Below, one piece after another: positions 34,609 to 44,311 of a stretch of DNA of 64,000 nucleotides (positions within the stretch are counted from its first letter, which is position 1; every line of letters starts with the position of its first letter). The stretch comes from Arthrobacter endolithicus (GTDB taxonomy: Bacteria; Actinomycetota; Actinomycetes; Actinomycetales; Micrococcaceae). The stretch covers positions 1 to 64,000 of the forward strand of contig NZ_JAPNLH010000005.1 in assembly GCF_026627425.1 (NCBI RefSeq), in the 5' to 3' direction. The notes beneath the pieces are model-generated. The model saw only the letters and a program-made list of their open reading frames with translations, was not told the DNA's origin and made no database searches. Position numbers and translations under genes: made by a program.

Positions 34609-34639
34609 ACTACCCCGCAGAAAGTCCCTGCGGGGTAGT
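34609..34639. terminator. Bidirectional terminator hairpin between DUF389 gene and groEL
   Basis: ACTACCCCGCAG (34609-34620), seven bases, CTGCGGGGTAGT (34628-34639): perfect 12-bp arms between two convergent genes. Weak T content afterwards (CCTGTC on plus, TCCGTTTTCGG on minus), so it suits the groEL side better. Confidence 0.75.
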
Positions 34640-34677
34640 CCTGTCAACGCTCCCGCAAACGCCGGGAGCTGGATTTC

Positions 34678-36303
<1,626 letters not shown>

Positions 36304-36315
36304 TCAAGGCGAAAA

Positions 36316-36355
36316 CCCCGCACCCTTGACTCCAGTAGGGAGCGGCGGTGCGGGG
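36316..36355 (-). terminator. Intercistronic hairpin with T-run between groES and groEL
   Basis: On the minus strand CCCCGCACC, 22 bases, GGTGCGGGG is followed by TTTTCGCC (arms 36355-36347 and 36324-36316). In a groES-groEL transcript this would act as an attenuator or RNA-processing/stability point, lowering groEL relative to groES. The loop is longer than in standard terminators. Confidence 0.65.
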
Positions 36356-36445
36356 ATCCGTCAAAGCGAATTGTGCTTCGTAGAAGCCAGTGAGCTGTTG
36401 GTCAGCTAACCGACTGCTTCACAACAGAGTTATTTTGACTACGAG

Positions 36446-36742
36446 TTACTTCACAACAATGGCGAGAACGTCGCGGGCGGAGAGAACCAGGAGTTCTTCG
36501 CCGCCGGTCTTGACTTCGGTTCCACCGTACTTGGAGTAGATGACGACGTCGCCGACGGCAACATCGATCGGAACGCGGTTGCCGTTGTCATCAACGCGGC
36601 CGGGGCCGACTGCAACAACTTCGCCTTCCTGGGGCTTTTCCTTGGCGGTGTCCGGGATAACCAGACCCGAAGCAGTGGTCTGCTCCGCTTCCAGCTGGCG
36701 GACGACAATACGATCCTCAAGAGGCTTAATAGAGACCGACAC
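36446..36742 (-). CDS. groES: Co-chaperonin GroES
   Basis: A 98-residue lid of the GroEL chamber. [20 protein letters not shown] start, mobile-loop region [20 protein letters not shown] and [18 protein letters not shown] match the family over its full length. GTG 36742 was chosen because AAGGAGAGG lies eight bases upstream and the homology begins there; longer upstream frames are untranslated leader. Followed after about 160 bases by groEL. Confidence 0.97.
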   Translation of the reverse strand: MSVSIKPLEDRIVVRQLEAEQTTASGLVIPDTAKEKPQEGEVVAVGPGRVDDNGNRVPIDVAVGDVVIYSKYGGTEVKTGGEELLVLSARDVLAIVVK

Positions 36743-36861
36743 TCGGACCTCTCCTTCACATGAGTAAAATCTGCGGATTATTGCAATGCGTGCGTCACTG
36801 TTGGTATTGCCGACCGTCGTCGCGGTGCCGGTGGCAAAACCGTGGGCGCTCTCATTTTCAA

Positions 36862-36888
36862 TTAGCACCCTACGGGTGAGAGTGCTAA
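36862..36888. promoter_or_regulatory. CIRCE operator (HrcA), proximal to groES
   Basis: TTAGCACCC, nine bases, GAGTGCTAA: a single mismatch to TTAGCACTC-N9-GAGTGCTAA. It starts just downstream of the -10 of the groES promoter, so it overlaps the predicted transcription start. Confidence 0.9.
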
Positions 36889-36893
36889 CTCAG

Positions 36894-36923
36894 ACTCTAT
36901 GGTTTGGGCTGGCACTCGGTCAA
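36894..36923 (-). promoter_or_regulatory. groES-groEL promoter (SigA type)
   Basis: Minus strand: -35 TTGACC (36923-36918), 18-base spacer, -10 TAGAGT (36899-36894). It lies between two CIRCE operators: the distal one overlaps the -35 and the proximal one the start site, so HrcA could block both polymerase contacts. Confidence 0.75.
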
Positions 36924-36935
36924 GGCGAGTGCCAG
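36909..36935. promoter_or_regulatory. Second CIRCE operator (HrcA), distal
   Basis: CTGGCACTC, nine bases, GAGTGCCAG: perfect 9-bp arms and the exact CIRCE spacing, with two changes per arm from the classical consensus. It overlaps the -35 of the groES promoter and stands 61 bases before the start of the divergent ABC transporter gene, which it might also influence. Confidence 0.85.
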
Positions 36936-36995
36936 TTCAAAGGCATCCGTCCGGCGGAATTGCCGACTGCCCCACGTGGGTGCAAGCTTGGAGCC

Positions 36996-37871
36996 ATGAC
37001 AATCGATGTGCCTGCGGTGCAGGTCCGGGGGCTGACAAAGTCCTACGGCGCGGCCCTCGCCGTGGACGGCATCAGTTTTGAGATCCACGACGGCGAAACG
37101 TTTGCCCTGCTCGGCCCCAACGGTGCCGGAAAAAGCACCACCATTGAAATTCTGGAGGGCTACCGGAACCGCAGCGGCGGGGACGTCACGGTGCTCGGCG
37201 TCGACCCGCAGCACGGCGGCCTGGATTGGAAGGCCCAGCTGGGGATCGTGCTGCAGTCCAGCGGGGAAAGCGGCAACGTGAGCGTGCACGAACAGCTCAC
37301 CCACTTTGCCGGGTACTACCCCAACCCCCGCAAGGTCAGCGACGTCCTCGATGCCGTGGGACTGACGGATAAGGCGAAGACCCGGATCAGCAGGCTTTCC
37401 GGTGGTCAGCGCCGCCGTGTGGACGTCGCCCTGGGCATCATCGGCCGGCCCAGGCTGCTGTTTTTAGACGAGCCCACCACGGGCTTCGACCCGGCGGCCC
37501 GCCGGCAGTTTTGGGCCCTGATCAACCAGCTCAAGAACGAGGGCACCACCATTTTGCTCACCACCCACTACCTTGACGAGGCCGCAACGCTGGCCGACCG
37601 TGCCGGTGTGATCGTCGGTGGCAGGCTGGTGGACATAGGCACCATTGACCAAATAGGCGGGGCCGCAGCCAAGGTTCCGCTGGTGCGATGGCAACGGGAC
37701 GGCGTCGAGCATGCGCAGCGGACCAGCGAGCCGGCCGCCCTCGCGGCGCTGCTGTATGCCCAGGCCGGTGGAGAGGTGGACGGCCTGCAAATCACCCGGC
37801 CTTCGCTGGAGGACATTTACCTGGATCTGGTGGGCAACCCTGCTGCTGCCGCGGTCGAGGAGACGATATGA
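36996..37871 (+). CDS. ABC-2 exporter ATP-binding protein
   Basis: A 291-residue ATPase of the drug/DRI type. Walker A GPNGAGKSTTIEIL (about 44), Q-loop VLQSSGE, signature RLSGGQRRRVDVALG, Walker B LLFLDEPTTGFD and H-loop LLTTHYLDEA are all intact, and a C-terminal extension of about 70 residues follows. ATG 36996 is the first start in homology; the earlier frame crosses the CIRCE operators. Overlaps the permease gene by four bases. Confidence 0.95.
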   Translation: MTIDVPAVQVRGLTKSYGAALAVDGISFEIHDGETFALLGPNGAGKSTTIEILEGYRNRSGGDVTVLGVDPQHGGLDWKAQLGIVLQSSGESGNVSVHEQLTHFAGYYPNPRKVSDVLDAVGLTDKAKTRISRLSGGQRRRVDVALGIIGRPRLLFLDEPTTGFDPAARRQFWALINQLKNEGTTILLTTHYLDEAATLADRAGVIVGGRLVDIGTIDQIGGAAAKVPLVRWQRDGVEHAQRTSEPAALAALLYAQAGGEVDGLQITRPSLEDIYLDLVGNPAAAAVEETI

Positions 37872-38680
37872 ATACTGTGACTTTGGGCGCCTCGCGGATT
37901 GGCTACGAGTTGAGGGTGTATTTCCGCCAGGGTGATTCGGTGTTCTTCACCTTCCTATTCCCGATCGTGATGCTGTCCATCTTTGCCGTTGCCTTCAGCA
38001 CCAGCGGCAACATTGGCTCGGCCCCGGACGGCAGCGGCGGCATCTCCTTTGCCGCGTTTTACGTCCCCGGCATGGTAGCCGCCGGCATGCTGCTCAGCGG
38101 CGTACAGAACCTTGGTGTAGACATTGCGGGTGAAAAGGGCGACGGCACGCTCAAGCGTCTGGGCGGTACTCCGCTGCCCGTGTTTTCCTACTTCATGGGC
38201 AAGATCGGCATGGTGCTGGTGAGCTCGGTCCTGCAGGTAGCACTGTTGCTGCTGGTCGCACGGTTCGCCTTCAATGTCGCGCTGCCCACGGAACCGGGCA
38301 AATGGCTGACGTTTGCCTGGGTGTTCCTCTTTGGCGTGATCACCAGCTGTGTTTTGGGCATTGCCCTGTCCGCGCTCCCGCGCACGGGGAAGTCCGCGAC
38401 GGCCGTAGTGATCCCCATTGTGCTGCTGCTGCAGTTCATCTCCGGCGTGTACCTGAACTTCGCGCAGCTTCCCGGGTGGCTGCAGAACGTGGCCGCCGTC
38501 TTTCCGCTGAAGTGGATGGCGCAGGGCATGCGAAGCGTGTTCCTGCCTGAATCCTTTGAAGCGATAGAGCCCGGCGGTGCCTGGAACCTGGGGTCCGTGG
38601 CGCTGGTCATGGGGCTGTGGCTGGTGGTGGGCCTGATCCTGTGCCGCCTCACGTTCCGCTGGATCCGCAAGGACAGTTAG
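37868..38680 (+). CDS. ABC-2 exporter permease
   Basis: A 270-residue protein with six predicted helices, the first after a short amphipathic N-terminus (YELRVYFRQGDSVFFTFLFPIVML). EKGDGTLKRLGGTPLP is the conserved cytoplasmic loop of ABC-2 permeases, and LLLQFISGVYLNFAQLPGW a typical late segment. Partner of the upstream ATPase (ATGA overlap). Substrate unknown. Confidence 0.93.
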   Translation: MNTVTLGASRIGYELRVYFRQGDSVFFTFLFPIVMLSIFAVAFSTSGNIGSAPDGSGGISFAAFYVPGMVAAGMLLSGVQNLGVDIAGEKGDGTLKRLGGTPLPVFSYFMGKIGMVLVSSVLQVALLLLVARFAFNVALPTEPGKWLTFAWVFLFGVITSCVLGIALSALPRTGKSATAVVIPIVLLLQFISGVYLNFAQLPGWLQNVAAVFPLKWMAQGMRSVFLPESFEAIEPGGAWNLGSVALVMGLWLVVGLILCRLTFRWIRKDS

Positions 38681-38744
38681 CCATCGGGCGCGACGGCGGG
38701 CGACGGCGGGCGGCTGGCGACGGCGGGCGGCTAGGCTTGTCTTC

Positions 38745-39980
38745 ATGGCCCAGGAACAGATTGCCCCCCTTCTCACCGCCGAGGGCTGGGAGCTGCTGAA
38801 CTCCCTGGGTCCGTACTCCGAGAAGGATGCCCTGGCGCTCAACTCCGCACTCCGCAAGGCCGGCCACTCCCCCGAGTTGGTCTCCGCGGCGCTGACCCAG
38901 TCCAGGCTGCGGACTAAGGCAGAGGCCAAATTTGGCGAATTCGCCCGCCAGATGATCTTCACGCAAACCGGGCTGGAACAGGCCACCAGACTCAATGTGG
39001 CCGCCCGGCACGCGGAACGCTTCGCCGGTGCCGGCATTAGCCACGTTGCGGATTTGGGCTGCGGGATCGGCGCCGATTCGCTGGCACTGTCCAGCATGGA
39101 CATCCAGGTCACCGCCATTGAGCTCGATGAAACCACGGCGGCCTGCGCCACCTTGAATCTGATGCCCTTCCCGTCCGCCGCAGTTCGTCAGGAGGATGCC
39201 ACCACGGTGGACCTGACCGGCGTCGACGGCGTATGGCTTGACCCGGCGCGCCGGACCACCAGCACATCCGGTACCACCCGGTTGTTCGATCCGGAGGCCT
39301 TTTCCCCGCCGCTGTCCTTCGTGGAAACGCTGGCCGCGCGCGGCCTGGCCGTCGGAGTAAAAATGGGGCCTGGCATTCCGCACGAGTCCCTCCCCGCCGG
39401 CTGCGAGGCGCAGTGGGTTTCCGTCGACGGCGATGTTGTCGAAGCGACGCTGTGGTTCAACGCACTGGCGAGGCCGGCCGTGAGCCGCGCCGCGCTGATC
39501 ATCGGGCCGCGGGGATCCGCCGAACTGACCAGCCCGGTGCCCTACGATCCGGCCCGGCAGGACGTTCAGACCGGCCCGGCTGAGGGTTTTCTCTATGAGC
39601 CGGACGGCGCCGTCATCCGCGCCGGGCTTGTCGCGGATCTGGCGCGGTCCCTGGGCGGCCACCTGCTCGACCCCCACATTGCCTATATTTGTGCCGCAGA
39701 ACTGCTGGACACGCCCTTTGCCACGGTTTACCGGGTGCTGGAGGTCAAGCCGTATAACGTCAAGGCCCTCAAGGCATGGGTGCGGGCCAACCGGATCGGT
39801 GTGCTGGAGATCAAGAAGCGCGGCATGTCCGTCACACCGGAGGAGCTCCGGCGGCAGCTGCTGACGGGCTCAGGAAAGGGCCCCAACAAGGCCACGCTGG
39901 TGCTGACGCGGATCGGCGAAGACCGGGTCGCCGTCGTCGTCGAGCCCGTCAGCCGTCCGGCATTGCCTCTCGCCCTCTGA
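38745..39980 (+). CDS. Class I SAM-dependent methyltransferase with THUMP-like domain
   Basis: A 411-residue cytosolic protein. The SAM-binding motif I VADLGCGIGADSLAL is near residue 103, the acidic motif AIELDETTAACA follows, then VWLDPARRT in place of the NPP-type motif. The C-terminal 90 residues (VKPYNVKALKAWVR, GVLEIKKRGMSVTPEELR) match THUMP-like domains, suggesting an RNA substrate. Preceded by a short GGCGGGCGAC-rich repeat at 38688-38733. Confidence 0.85.
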   Translation: MAQEQIAPLLTAEGWELLNSLGPYSEKDALALNSALRKAGHSPELVSAALTQSRLRTKAEAKFGEFARQMIFTQTGLEQATRLNVAARHAERFAGAGISHVADLGCGIGADSLALSSMDIQVTAIELDETTAACATLNLMPFPSAAVRQEDATTVDLTGVDGVWLDPARRTTSTSGTTRLFDPEAFSPPLSFVETLAARGLAVGVKMGPGIPHESLPAGCEAQWVSVDGDVVEATLWFNALARPAVSRAALIIGPRGSAELTSPVPYDPARQDVQTGPAEGFLYEPDGAVIRAGLVADLARSLGGHLLDPHIAYICAAELLDTPFATVYRVLEVKPYNVKALKAWVRANRIGVLEIKKRGMSVTPEELRRQLLTGSGKGPNKATLVLTRIGEDRVAVVVEPVSRPALPLAL

Positions 39981-40012
39981 CGCATGCTCCGGACGGACGG
40001 AGCCTTAAACGC

Positions 40013-40062
40013 CGCATTCCCCGGCCGTCTCAGTTTTGCTGCTGAGACGGCCGGGGAATGCG
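40013..40062. terminator. Bidirectional terminator, perfect 21-bp hairpin
   Basis: Arms 40013-40033 and 40042-40062 (core CCCCGGCCGTCTCAG and its complement) enclose TTTTGCTG. It lies between a plus-strand and a minus-strand gene that converge. No T-run follows, as is common for actinobacterial terminators. Confidence 0.85.
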
Positions 40063-40081
40063 TTGTGCGTGGCGCCTGGTG

Positions 40082-40771
40082 CTACTTGGTGTTCACCGTG
40101 ATGGTGGCTACGCCGACGAGCATTCCTTCCTTCACAGCATCCGTCTTGAAGGTCTTGTTCAGCAGGCCGGCGGCAACATCGGAGATCTCCACCTTGGTCC
40201 CCTGCAGGATGGCTGTGTCACCCTCGGTCTTCAACGGCATCAGGGTTGAGCCGTCCAGATTGAAGATGTAGGCCTGCTTCACGGCGACGGTGCCGTTGAC
40301 GGCGACATCTCCGTAGAGCTTGGAGGTGCCCGGGTCGATTGTGAAGTTGGTCAGGTCAACCTTGGTGTCCCCGGCCGTCAGGGAGAATCCGGATCCGGCG
40401 TGGTTGATCAGACCCTGAACGAAGGGACGGTACGACGACGCGGGATCGTAGTAGTCGACCTTGCCGCTGGTGATCGGGAAGACCAGTGAGCCGTCGGTCA
40501 ATTTCGCGGTGCCGATGACGCCCGGGGTGAGCTTGAGCGTCTCCAGCGCCTTGGCGAAGGACGCGTCGAGCTTCACTGCGGTGGTGGTCCCCGTCAGTGC
40601 CGGAATGGAGGCCAGCGGCTTAGGCGTCGAGGCCATCGCCGAGGAGCTCGAGGAGGCGGCCGTGGTGGTGGTGGAACCCGCAGACGCGGTGCTGCTGCAG
40701 GCTGCCAAGGAGAACAGGAGTGCACCGGATGCTGCAACGGCGCCGACGGTAGTGAAGATTGATTTGCGCAT
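40082..40771 (-). CDS. Putative lipoprotein of unknown function
   Basis: A 229-residue exported protein: signal peptide with lipobox FSLAACSS (Cys about residue 25), then a Thr/Ser/Ala-rich linker and a compact domain with SGKVDYYDPASSYRPFVQGL and FTIDPGTSKLYGDV. This pattern loosely recalls HtaA-like surface beta domains, but I do not recognise a family with confidence. Single gene with a hairpin terminator beyond its stop. Confidence 0.75.
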   Translation of the reverse strand: MRKSIFTTVGAVAASGALLFSLAACSSTASAGSTTTTAASSSSSAMASTPKPLASIPALTGTTTAVKLDASFAKALETLKLTPGVIGTAKLTDGSLVFPITSGKVDYYDPASSYRPFVQGLINHAGSGFSLTAGDTKVDLTNFTIDPGTSKLYGDVAVNGTVAVKQAYIFNLDGSTLMPLKTEGDTAILQGTKVEISDVAAGLLNKTFKTDAVKEGMLVGVATITVNTK

Positions 40772-40932
40772 GATAAGTAATCCCTAATCTGTGGATATGG
40801 TTTCCGCAACCGGCCTGTTGTTCACAGCTGCTTGCCTGTCAGAGGTACTTCGCCGCTGTCGGTGATGCGGATGGGTGGGGCTGTAACCGTTACCGTCCCG
40901 TGACCTTCGAAGGGCCCTCTGCGCTTCCTCCA

Positions 40933-41553
40933 CTACACGACCGTGAAACCATCCGGAAGTCGCCGGCGTCCGGTCAGGGCGGTGAGAATGGAAACACCGT
41001 CGCCGCGGTCTACGGCAATCCGTGCGGCCAGGCCCGTAACCTCCAGCAGCACCTGCGCCGGCATAGTCACTGCCACCTTGGCAGCGGCTGCGGTATCGAG
41101 GCTGTGGACGGCCAGTTCGAACGTGCGGGTCGGTAGATAGTTGCGCAGATACATACCTCCAGCGATCGTTTCAATCAGCGCGTCGCCCGAATTCTCCAGG
41201 GCATGCAGAGATTCTTCAACGAGGACCATAATGGCTGCTGCGGGGTCCGCTCCCAGCTGCCGGCCGGCCTGCCGCCCCCGCTCCGCTACAGCATCCGGGC
41301 TGGAAGATTGGGTTGCCCGCCCAACCAGTGCGAAATACCCTTCCGGACTCGTGACCGCCTCACTTGTGGCGGGCTGGCGCAGGTAGGCCGTCACAGTGCT
41401 CAGCGCTCTGCCGGCATGCCCCACGAGTGCGCGCAGGTCCCACACCCCAAGTCCGGCGTTCGCCCAGCCATCTTCGGGAATCCGGGCGACCAGATCTGCA
41501 AAGCAGAAAGCGGCGCTCCGATACGTTGACGTTACCGGCTCCAAGGGGTCCAT
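40933..41553 (-). CDS. Mycothiol-dependent maleylpyruvate isomerase-type protein
   Basis: A 206-residue DinB/MDMPI-like four-helix protein. The N-terminal block GVWDLRALVGHAGRALSTVTAYL carries the His that usually coordinates the metal, and NYLPTRTFELAVHSLDTAAA fits the family's EL.VH.WD.A motif with Ser-Leu-Asp at the end. Family members are mycothiol-dependent isomerases or transferases. Actual substrate unknown. Divergent from the GT2 gene. Confidence 0.8.
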   Translation of the reverse strand: MDPLEPVTSTYRSAAFCFADLVARIPEDGWANAGLGVWDLRALVGHAGRALSTVTAYLRQPATSEAVTSPEGYFALVGRATQSSSPDAVAERGRQAGRQLGADPAAAIMVLVEESLHALENSGDALIETIAGGMYLRNYLPTRTFELAVHSLDTAAAAKVAVTMPAQVLLEVTGLAARIAVDRGDGVSILTALTGRRRLPDGFTVV

Positions 41554-41653
41554 GACTTAATAGTGCACGACCGTAGCCGCCGCCCGCCCTTGGAAGGCGA
41601 TTGACCTCTTGCATCGGTGCGCCCCGGTCCCGGAAAGCCCATAAGGTTCAATA

Positions 41654-42379
41654 GTGACTGACCCCGAAAACGGCGTACGCGTCGATGTTGTCTTTCCGTG
41701 CCTGGATGAGCGCGGCGCCCTGCCCTGGGTTTTGTCCCGGCTGCCGCCCGGATATCGGGCCATCGTGGTGGATAACGGTTCCACCGACGGATCTGCCGCC
41801 GTCGCGGCCGCACTAGGCGCGAGCGTTGTCAGGGAGCCCGTCCGCGGGTTCGGATCCGCAGCGCACGCCGGGCTCCTCGCCGCCACGGCCGACTATGTGG
41901 CGTTCTGCGACTGCGACGGATCGATGGACCCGGCAGCACTCCCCCAATTGCTGGCCCCGGTGCTGGCCGGAACGGCCGATTTGGTGCTGGGCCGCCGCCG
42001 ACCGGAACGCCGGTCGTGGCCTGTGCATGCCCGGTTCGCCAATCTTGTGCTCGCCTGGCAGCTTCGCCGGCTGACCGGAGAACGGGTGAGCGATCTTGGC
42101 CCGATGCGCGTGGGCCGCCGGGCGGAGCTGCTGTCCCTGGAGCTATTGGACCGGCGCAGCGGTTATCCGTTGGAGATGTTCCTCAAGGCCAGCCAACGGC
42201 ACTGGCGGATCCGCGAACTGCCCATCATCTATTCACCCCGAACGGGCAGATCCAAGGTTACCGGGACGCTGCGTGGAACGGTGACCGCGGTCAGGGACAT
42301 GTCCGCGCAGCTCAAGGCCGCCCGGAGCCTGGCCGCAGCAGCACCCGTCCAAAGCCCCCGCGGCGCCGAAGAAAAGTAG
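41654..42379 (+). CDS. Family 2 glycosyltransferase
   Basis: A 241-residue GT-A fold enzyme. VDVVFPCLDERGALPWVL and AIVVDNGSTDGSA are the N-terminal nucleotide-sugar block; DYVAFCDCDGSMDP holds the DxD metal site; SGYPLEMFLKA and SPRTGRSKVTGTLRGT are typical of the dolichol-phosphate/ubiquinone-linked GT2 group. GTG 41654 start. The stop overlaps the next start by one base (TAGTG), opening a co-transcribed trio. Confidence 0.92.
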   Translation: MTDPENGVRVDVVFPCLDERGALPWVLSRLPPGYRAIVVDNGSTDGSAAVAAALGASVVREPVRGFGSAAHAGLLAATADYVAFCDCDGSMDPAALPQLLAPVLAGTADLVLGRRRPERRSWPVHARFANLVLAWQLRRLTGERVSDLGPMRVGRRAELLSLELLDRRSGYPLEMFLKASQRHWRIRELPIIYSPRTGRSKVTGTLRGTVTAVRDMSAQLKAARSLAAAAPVQSPRGAEEK

Positions 42380-43086
42380 TGATAACCGAAACTAATGTGA
42401 CCGTCGCGGTCATCGCCAAGGAATGCGTGCCCGGCCGGGTCAAGACCCGCTTGTGCCCGCCGTTGACGCCCGTGCAGGCAGCCGCCATTGCCCAGGCAAG
42501 CCTGAGCCAGACCCTTGCGTTCGTCCGGAGCCTCCCCGTGGCCGATCGACTCTTGGTACTGGACGGGACTGCCCGCCCCCAGGACGCGGCCGGATTCCGG
42601 CTCCTCCCGCAGGAAACCGGCGGCCTGGATGAGCGGCTGGCTGCGATCTGCGCGGTAGTTCCGGGACCACTTTTGATCCTGGGCATGGATACTCCGCAGC
42701 TGGAGCTGCAGCACGTGCGGGAGTTACTGGACGATTGGACTACTCCGGCGCCGGTCCATGATGCGTGGCTGGGGTGGGCGTCCGATGGCGGTTTCTGGGG
42801 TTTGGCCATGCACACACCGCGCGGCGACCTGATCCGCGGCGTCCCGATGTCAACGGACCAGACCGGGGCACAGCAGCTGGCCCGGTTGACCGGGGCCGGT
42901 CTGCGGGTGGGCCAGTTGCCCATGCTCGACGACGTCGATACCGTTGCTGACGCCGCACACGTTGCGGCGATGGTGCCGAGGACCACTTTTGCTGCCGCCG
43001 TGGCCGCCGCGTTTGCTGCCGCACCTGACGCTTTTGCTGCACCGCTGGCAGCTTCGCCGGCTGACGCCGTCGGGAGCCACCGATGA
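42379..43086 (+). CDS. DUF2064 / TIGR04282-type glycosyltransferase-like protein
   Basis: A 235-residue GT-A-like protein. VAVIAKECVPGRVKTRLCPPLTP is the DUF2064 start, LLILGMDTPQL the MDTP motif that replaces DxD, and SDGGFWGLAM the third block. GTG 42379 was chosen at the stop/start overlap with the GT2 gene; the open frame upstream is a shadow. The Ala-rich tail (FAAAVAAAFAAAPDAF) is variable. Coupled to the methyltransferase by ATGA. Confidence 0.88.
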   Translation: MITETNVTVAVIAKECVPGRVKTRLCPPLTPVQAAAIAQASLSQTLAFVRSLPVADRLLVLDGTARPQDAAGFRLLPQETGGLDERLAAICAVVPGPLLILGMDTPQLELQHVRELLDDWTTPAPVHDAWLGWASDGGFWGLAMHTPRGDLIRGVPMSTDQTGAQQLARLTGAGLRVGQLPMLDDVDTVADAAHVAAMVPRTTFAAAVAAAFAAAPDAFAAPLAASPADAVGSHR

Positions 43087-43853
43087 CTCAGGCCATTTTC
43101 ATGCCTGCTCCTGCAGCAGGCGCGCAGCCTCTGTCGTCACTGCCGCCGAGGGTCCCGGGCACGGCGCTTTTTGGGCAGGGCTCGTCCGAACCCTACGCCC
43201 GGGCGCTTGGCCGGAAACAAGGATCCCTGACCTTGCGGCCGGTGTCTGCGGACTACGGCTTGGCACCGGTCACCTTCACGGTCGACAGCTGGTGTGCTCC
43301 TGCCACCATATTGGAACGGTCGCTGGTGGCCGGTCTAAGCGGTCCCCTGCTGGACATCGGCTGCGGCCCGGGGCGGCTGCTGGCTGCCGCTGCTTCCTTC
43401 GGAATCACCGCGATGGGCCTGGATACCAGCACTCAGGCGGTGCAACAGGCCCTCGATCGAGGCACTCGCGCCGTGCGGCAGTCGGTCTTCGAGACCGTCT
43501 CGCACACAGGCCGGTGGCGCTCCGCCGTCCTGCTGGATGGAAATATCGGCATCGACGGCAGCGTGAGCGCCCTGCTGCGCCGCAGCCGCGAACTCCTGAG
43601 CCCGGACGGAACGCTGCTGGTGGAAGTGGATCCGGACGACGACGTCGATGCCGCATTCCAGGCGGTGCTGGAGGACGACGACGGTAAAGTCAGCGAGCCA
43701 TTCCGCTGGGCCCGTGCGGGACGAACGGCCCTGGCCGCTAGGGCTGGCGCCAGCGGGTGGGAACTGTCCGCAACCCGGCGGGCTCAGGGTCGGGTGTTTT
43801 GCTGGCTGAATCCCGCTCGAGCGAACCGCCCGGCACGCCGTTCCAGCAGGTAG
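43083..43853 (+). CDS. Class I SAM-dependent methyltransferase
   Basis: A 256-residue protein. Motif I LLDIGCGPGRLLAAAA (near residue 97), motif II MGLDTSTQAV and LLDGNIGIDGS are SAM-fold features. About 70 N-terminal residues precede the fold. Third gene of the GT2-DUF2064 unit, so it may methylate the same glycan or lipid. Its 3' end overlaps the convergent membrane gene by 70 bases. Confidence 0.87.
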   Translation: MTQAIFMPAPAAGAQPLSSLPPRVPGTALFGQGSSEPYARALGRKQGSLTLRPVSADYGLAPVTFTVDSWCAPATILERSLVAGLSGPLLDIGCGPGRLLAAAASFGITAMGLDTSTQAVQQALDRGTRAVRQSVFETVSHTGRWRSAVLLDGNIGIDGSVSALLRRSRELLSPDGTLLVEVDPDDDVDAAFQAVLEDDDGKVSEPFRWARAGRTALAARAGASGWELSATRRAQGRVFCWLNPARANRPARRSSR

Positions 43854-44311
43854 ATTACCGCGGCAGCACCCAGCGCCAGCGCCAGCCAAAGCCAGGCCAG
43901 ATGCGCCAGATAATCCATTTCCAGCACACTGGTGTTCCGCGCGACCGATTGTGCCCGGACCAGGATGCCGGTCAGCAGGCTTAGCATGGCGCCGACCATG
44001 AGCGCACCTCGCAGCACGGCCGCCGATGCACTACCCAATCCAAAGGTGAACCTGTTCAAACCGGCCCCAGCCAAACTGGTTAGTGGGACCAGAATCCCAT
44101 CATGGAGCACAACCCCGCAGGCCAGCCAGAACAGTAACCCCAGCAGCTGCGCCGGACCAAGCTGTGTGGGCAGACCCAGTAGCCCGTAGCCGGCGATGCC
44201 GGCGCCCAACAGCCCCACAACGAAGCGGGCCGCGCGAACGCCCGTTCCGAACTTTGGCTCAGCCGCCGTTGGCGAGGATTCCGGCGTTGAATGCTGTATG
44301 GGCGTTGTCAC
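43784..44311 (-). CDS. Hypothetical four-helix membrane protein
   Basis: A 175-residue protein with four predicted helices (VVGLLGAGIAGYGLL; LLGLLFWLACGVVLH; GALMVGAMLSLLTGIL; LWLALALGAAAVIYLL). No family recognised. GTG 44311 overlaps the TGA of the molybdo-oxidoreductase (GTGA), so it is co-translated and may be an auxiliary membrane subunit of that enzyme. Confidence 0.75.
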   Translation of the reverse strand: MTTPIQHSTPESSPTAAEPKFGTGVRAARFVVGLLGAGIAGYGLLGLPTQLGPAQLLGLLFWLACGVVLHDGILVPLTSLAGAGLNRFTFGLGSASAAVLRGALMVGAMLSLLTGILVRAQSVARNTSVLEMDYLAHLAWLWLALALGAAAVIYLLERRAGRFARAGFSQQNTRP

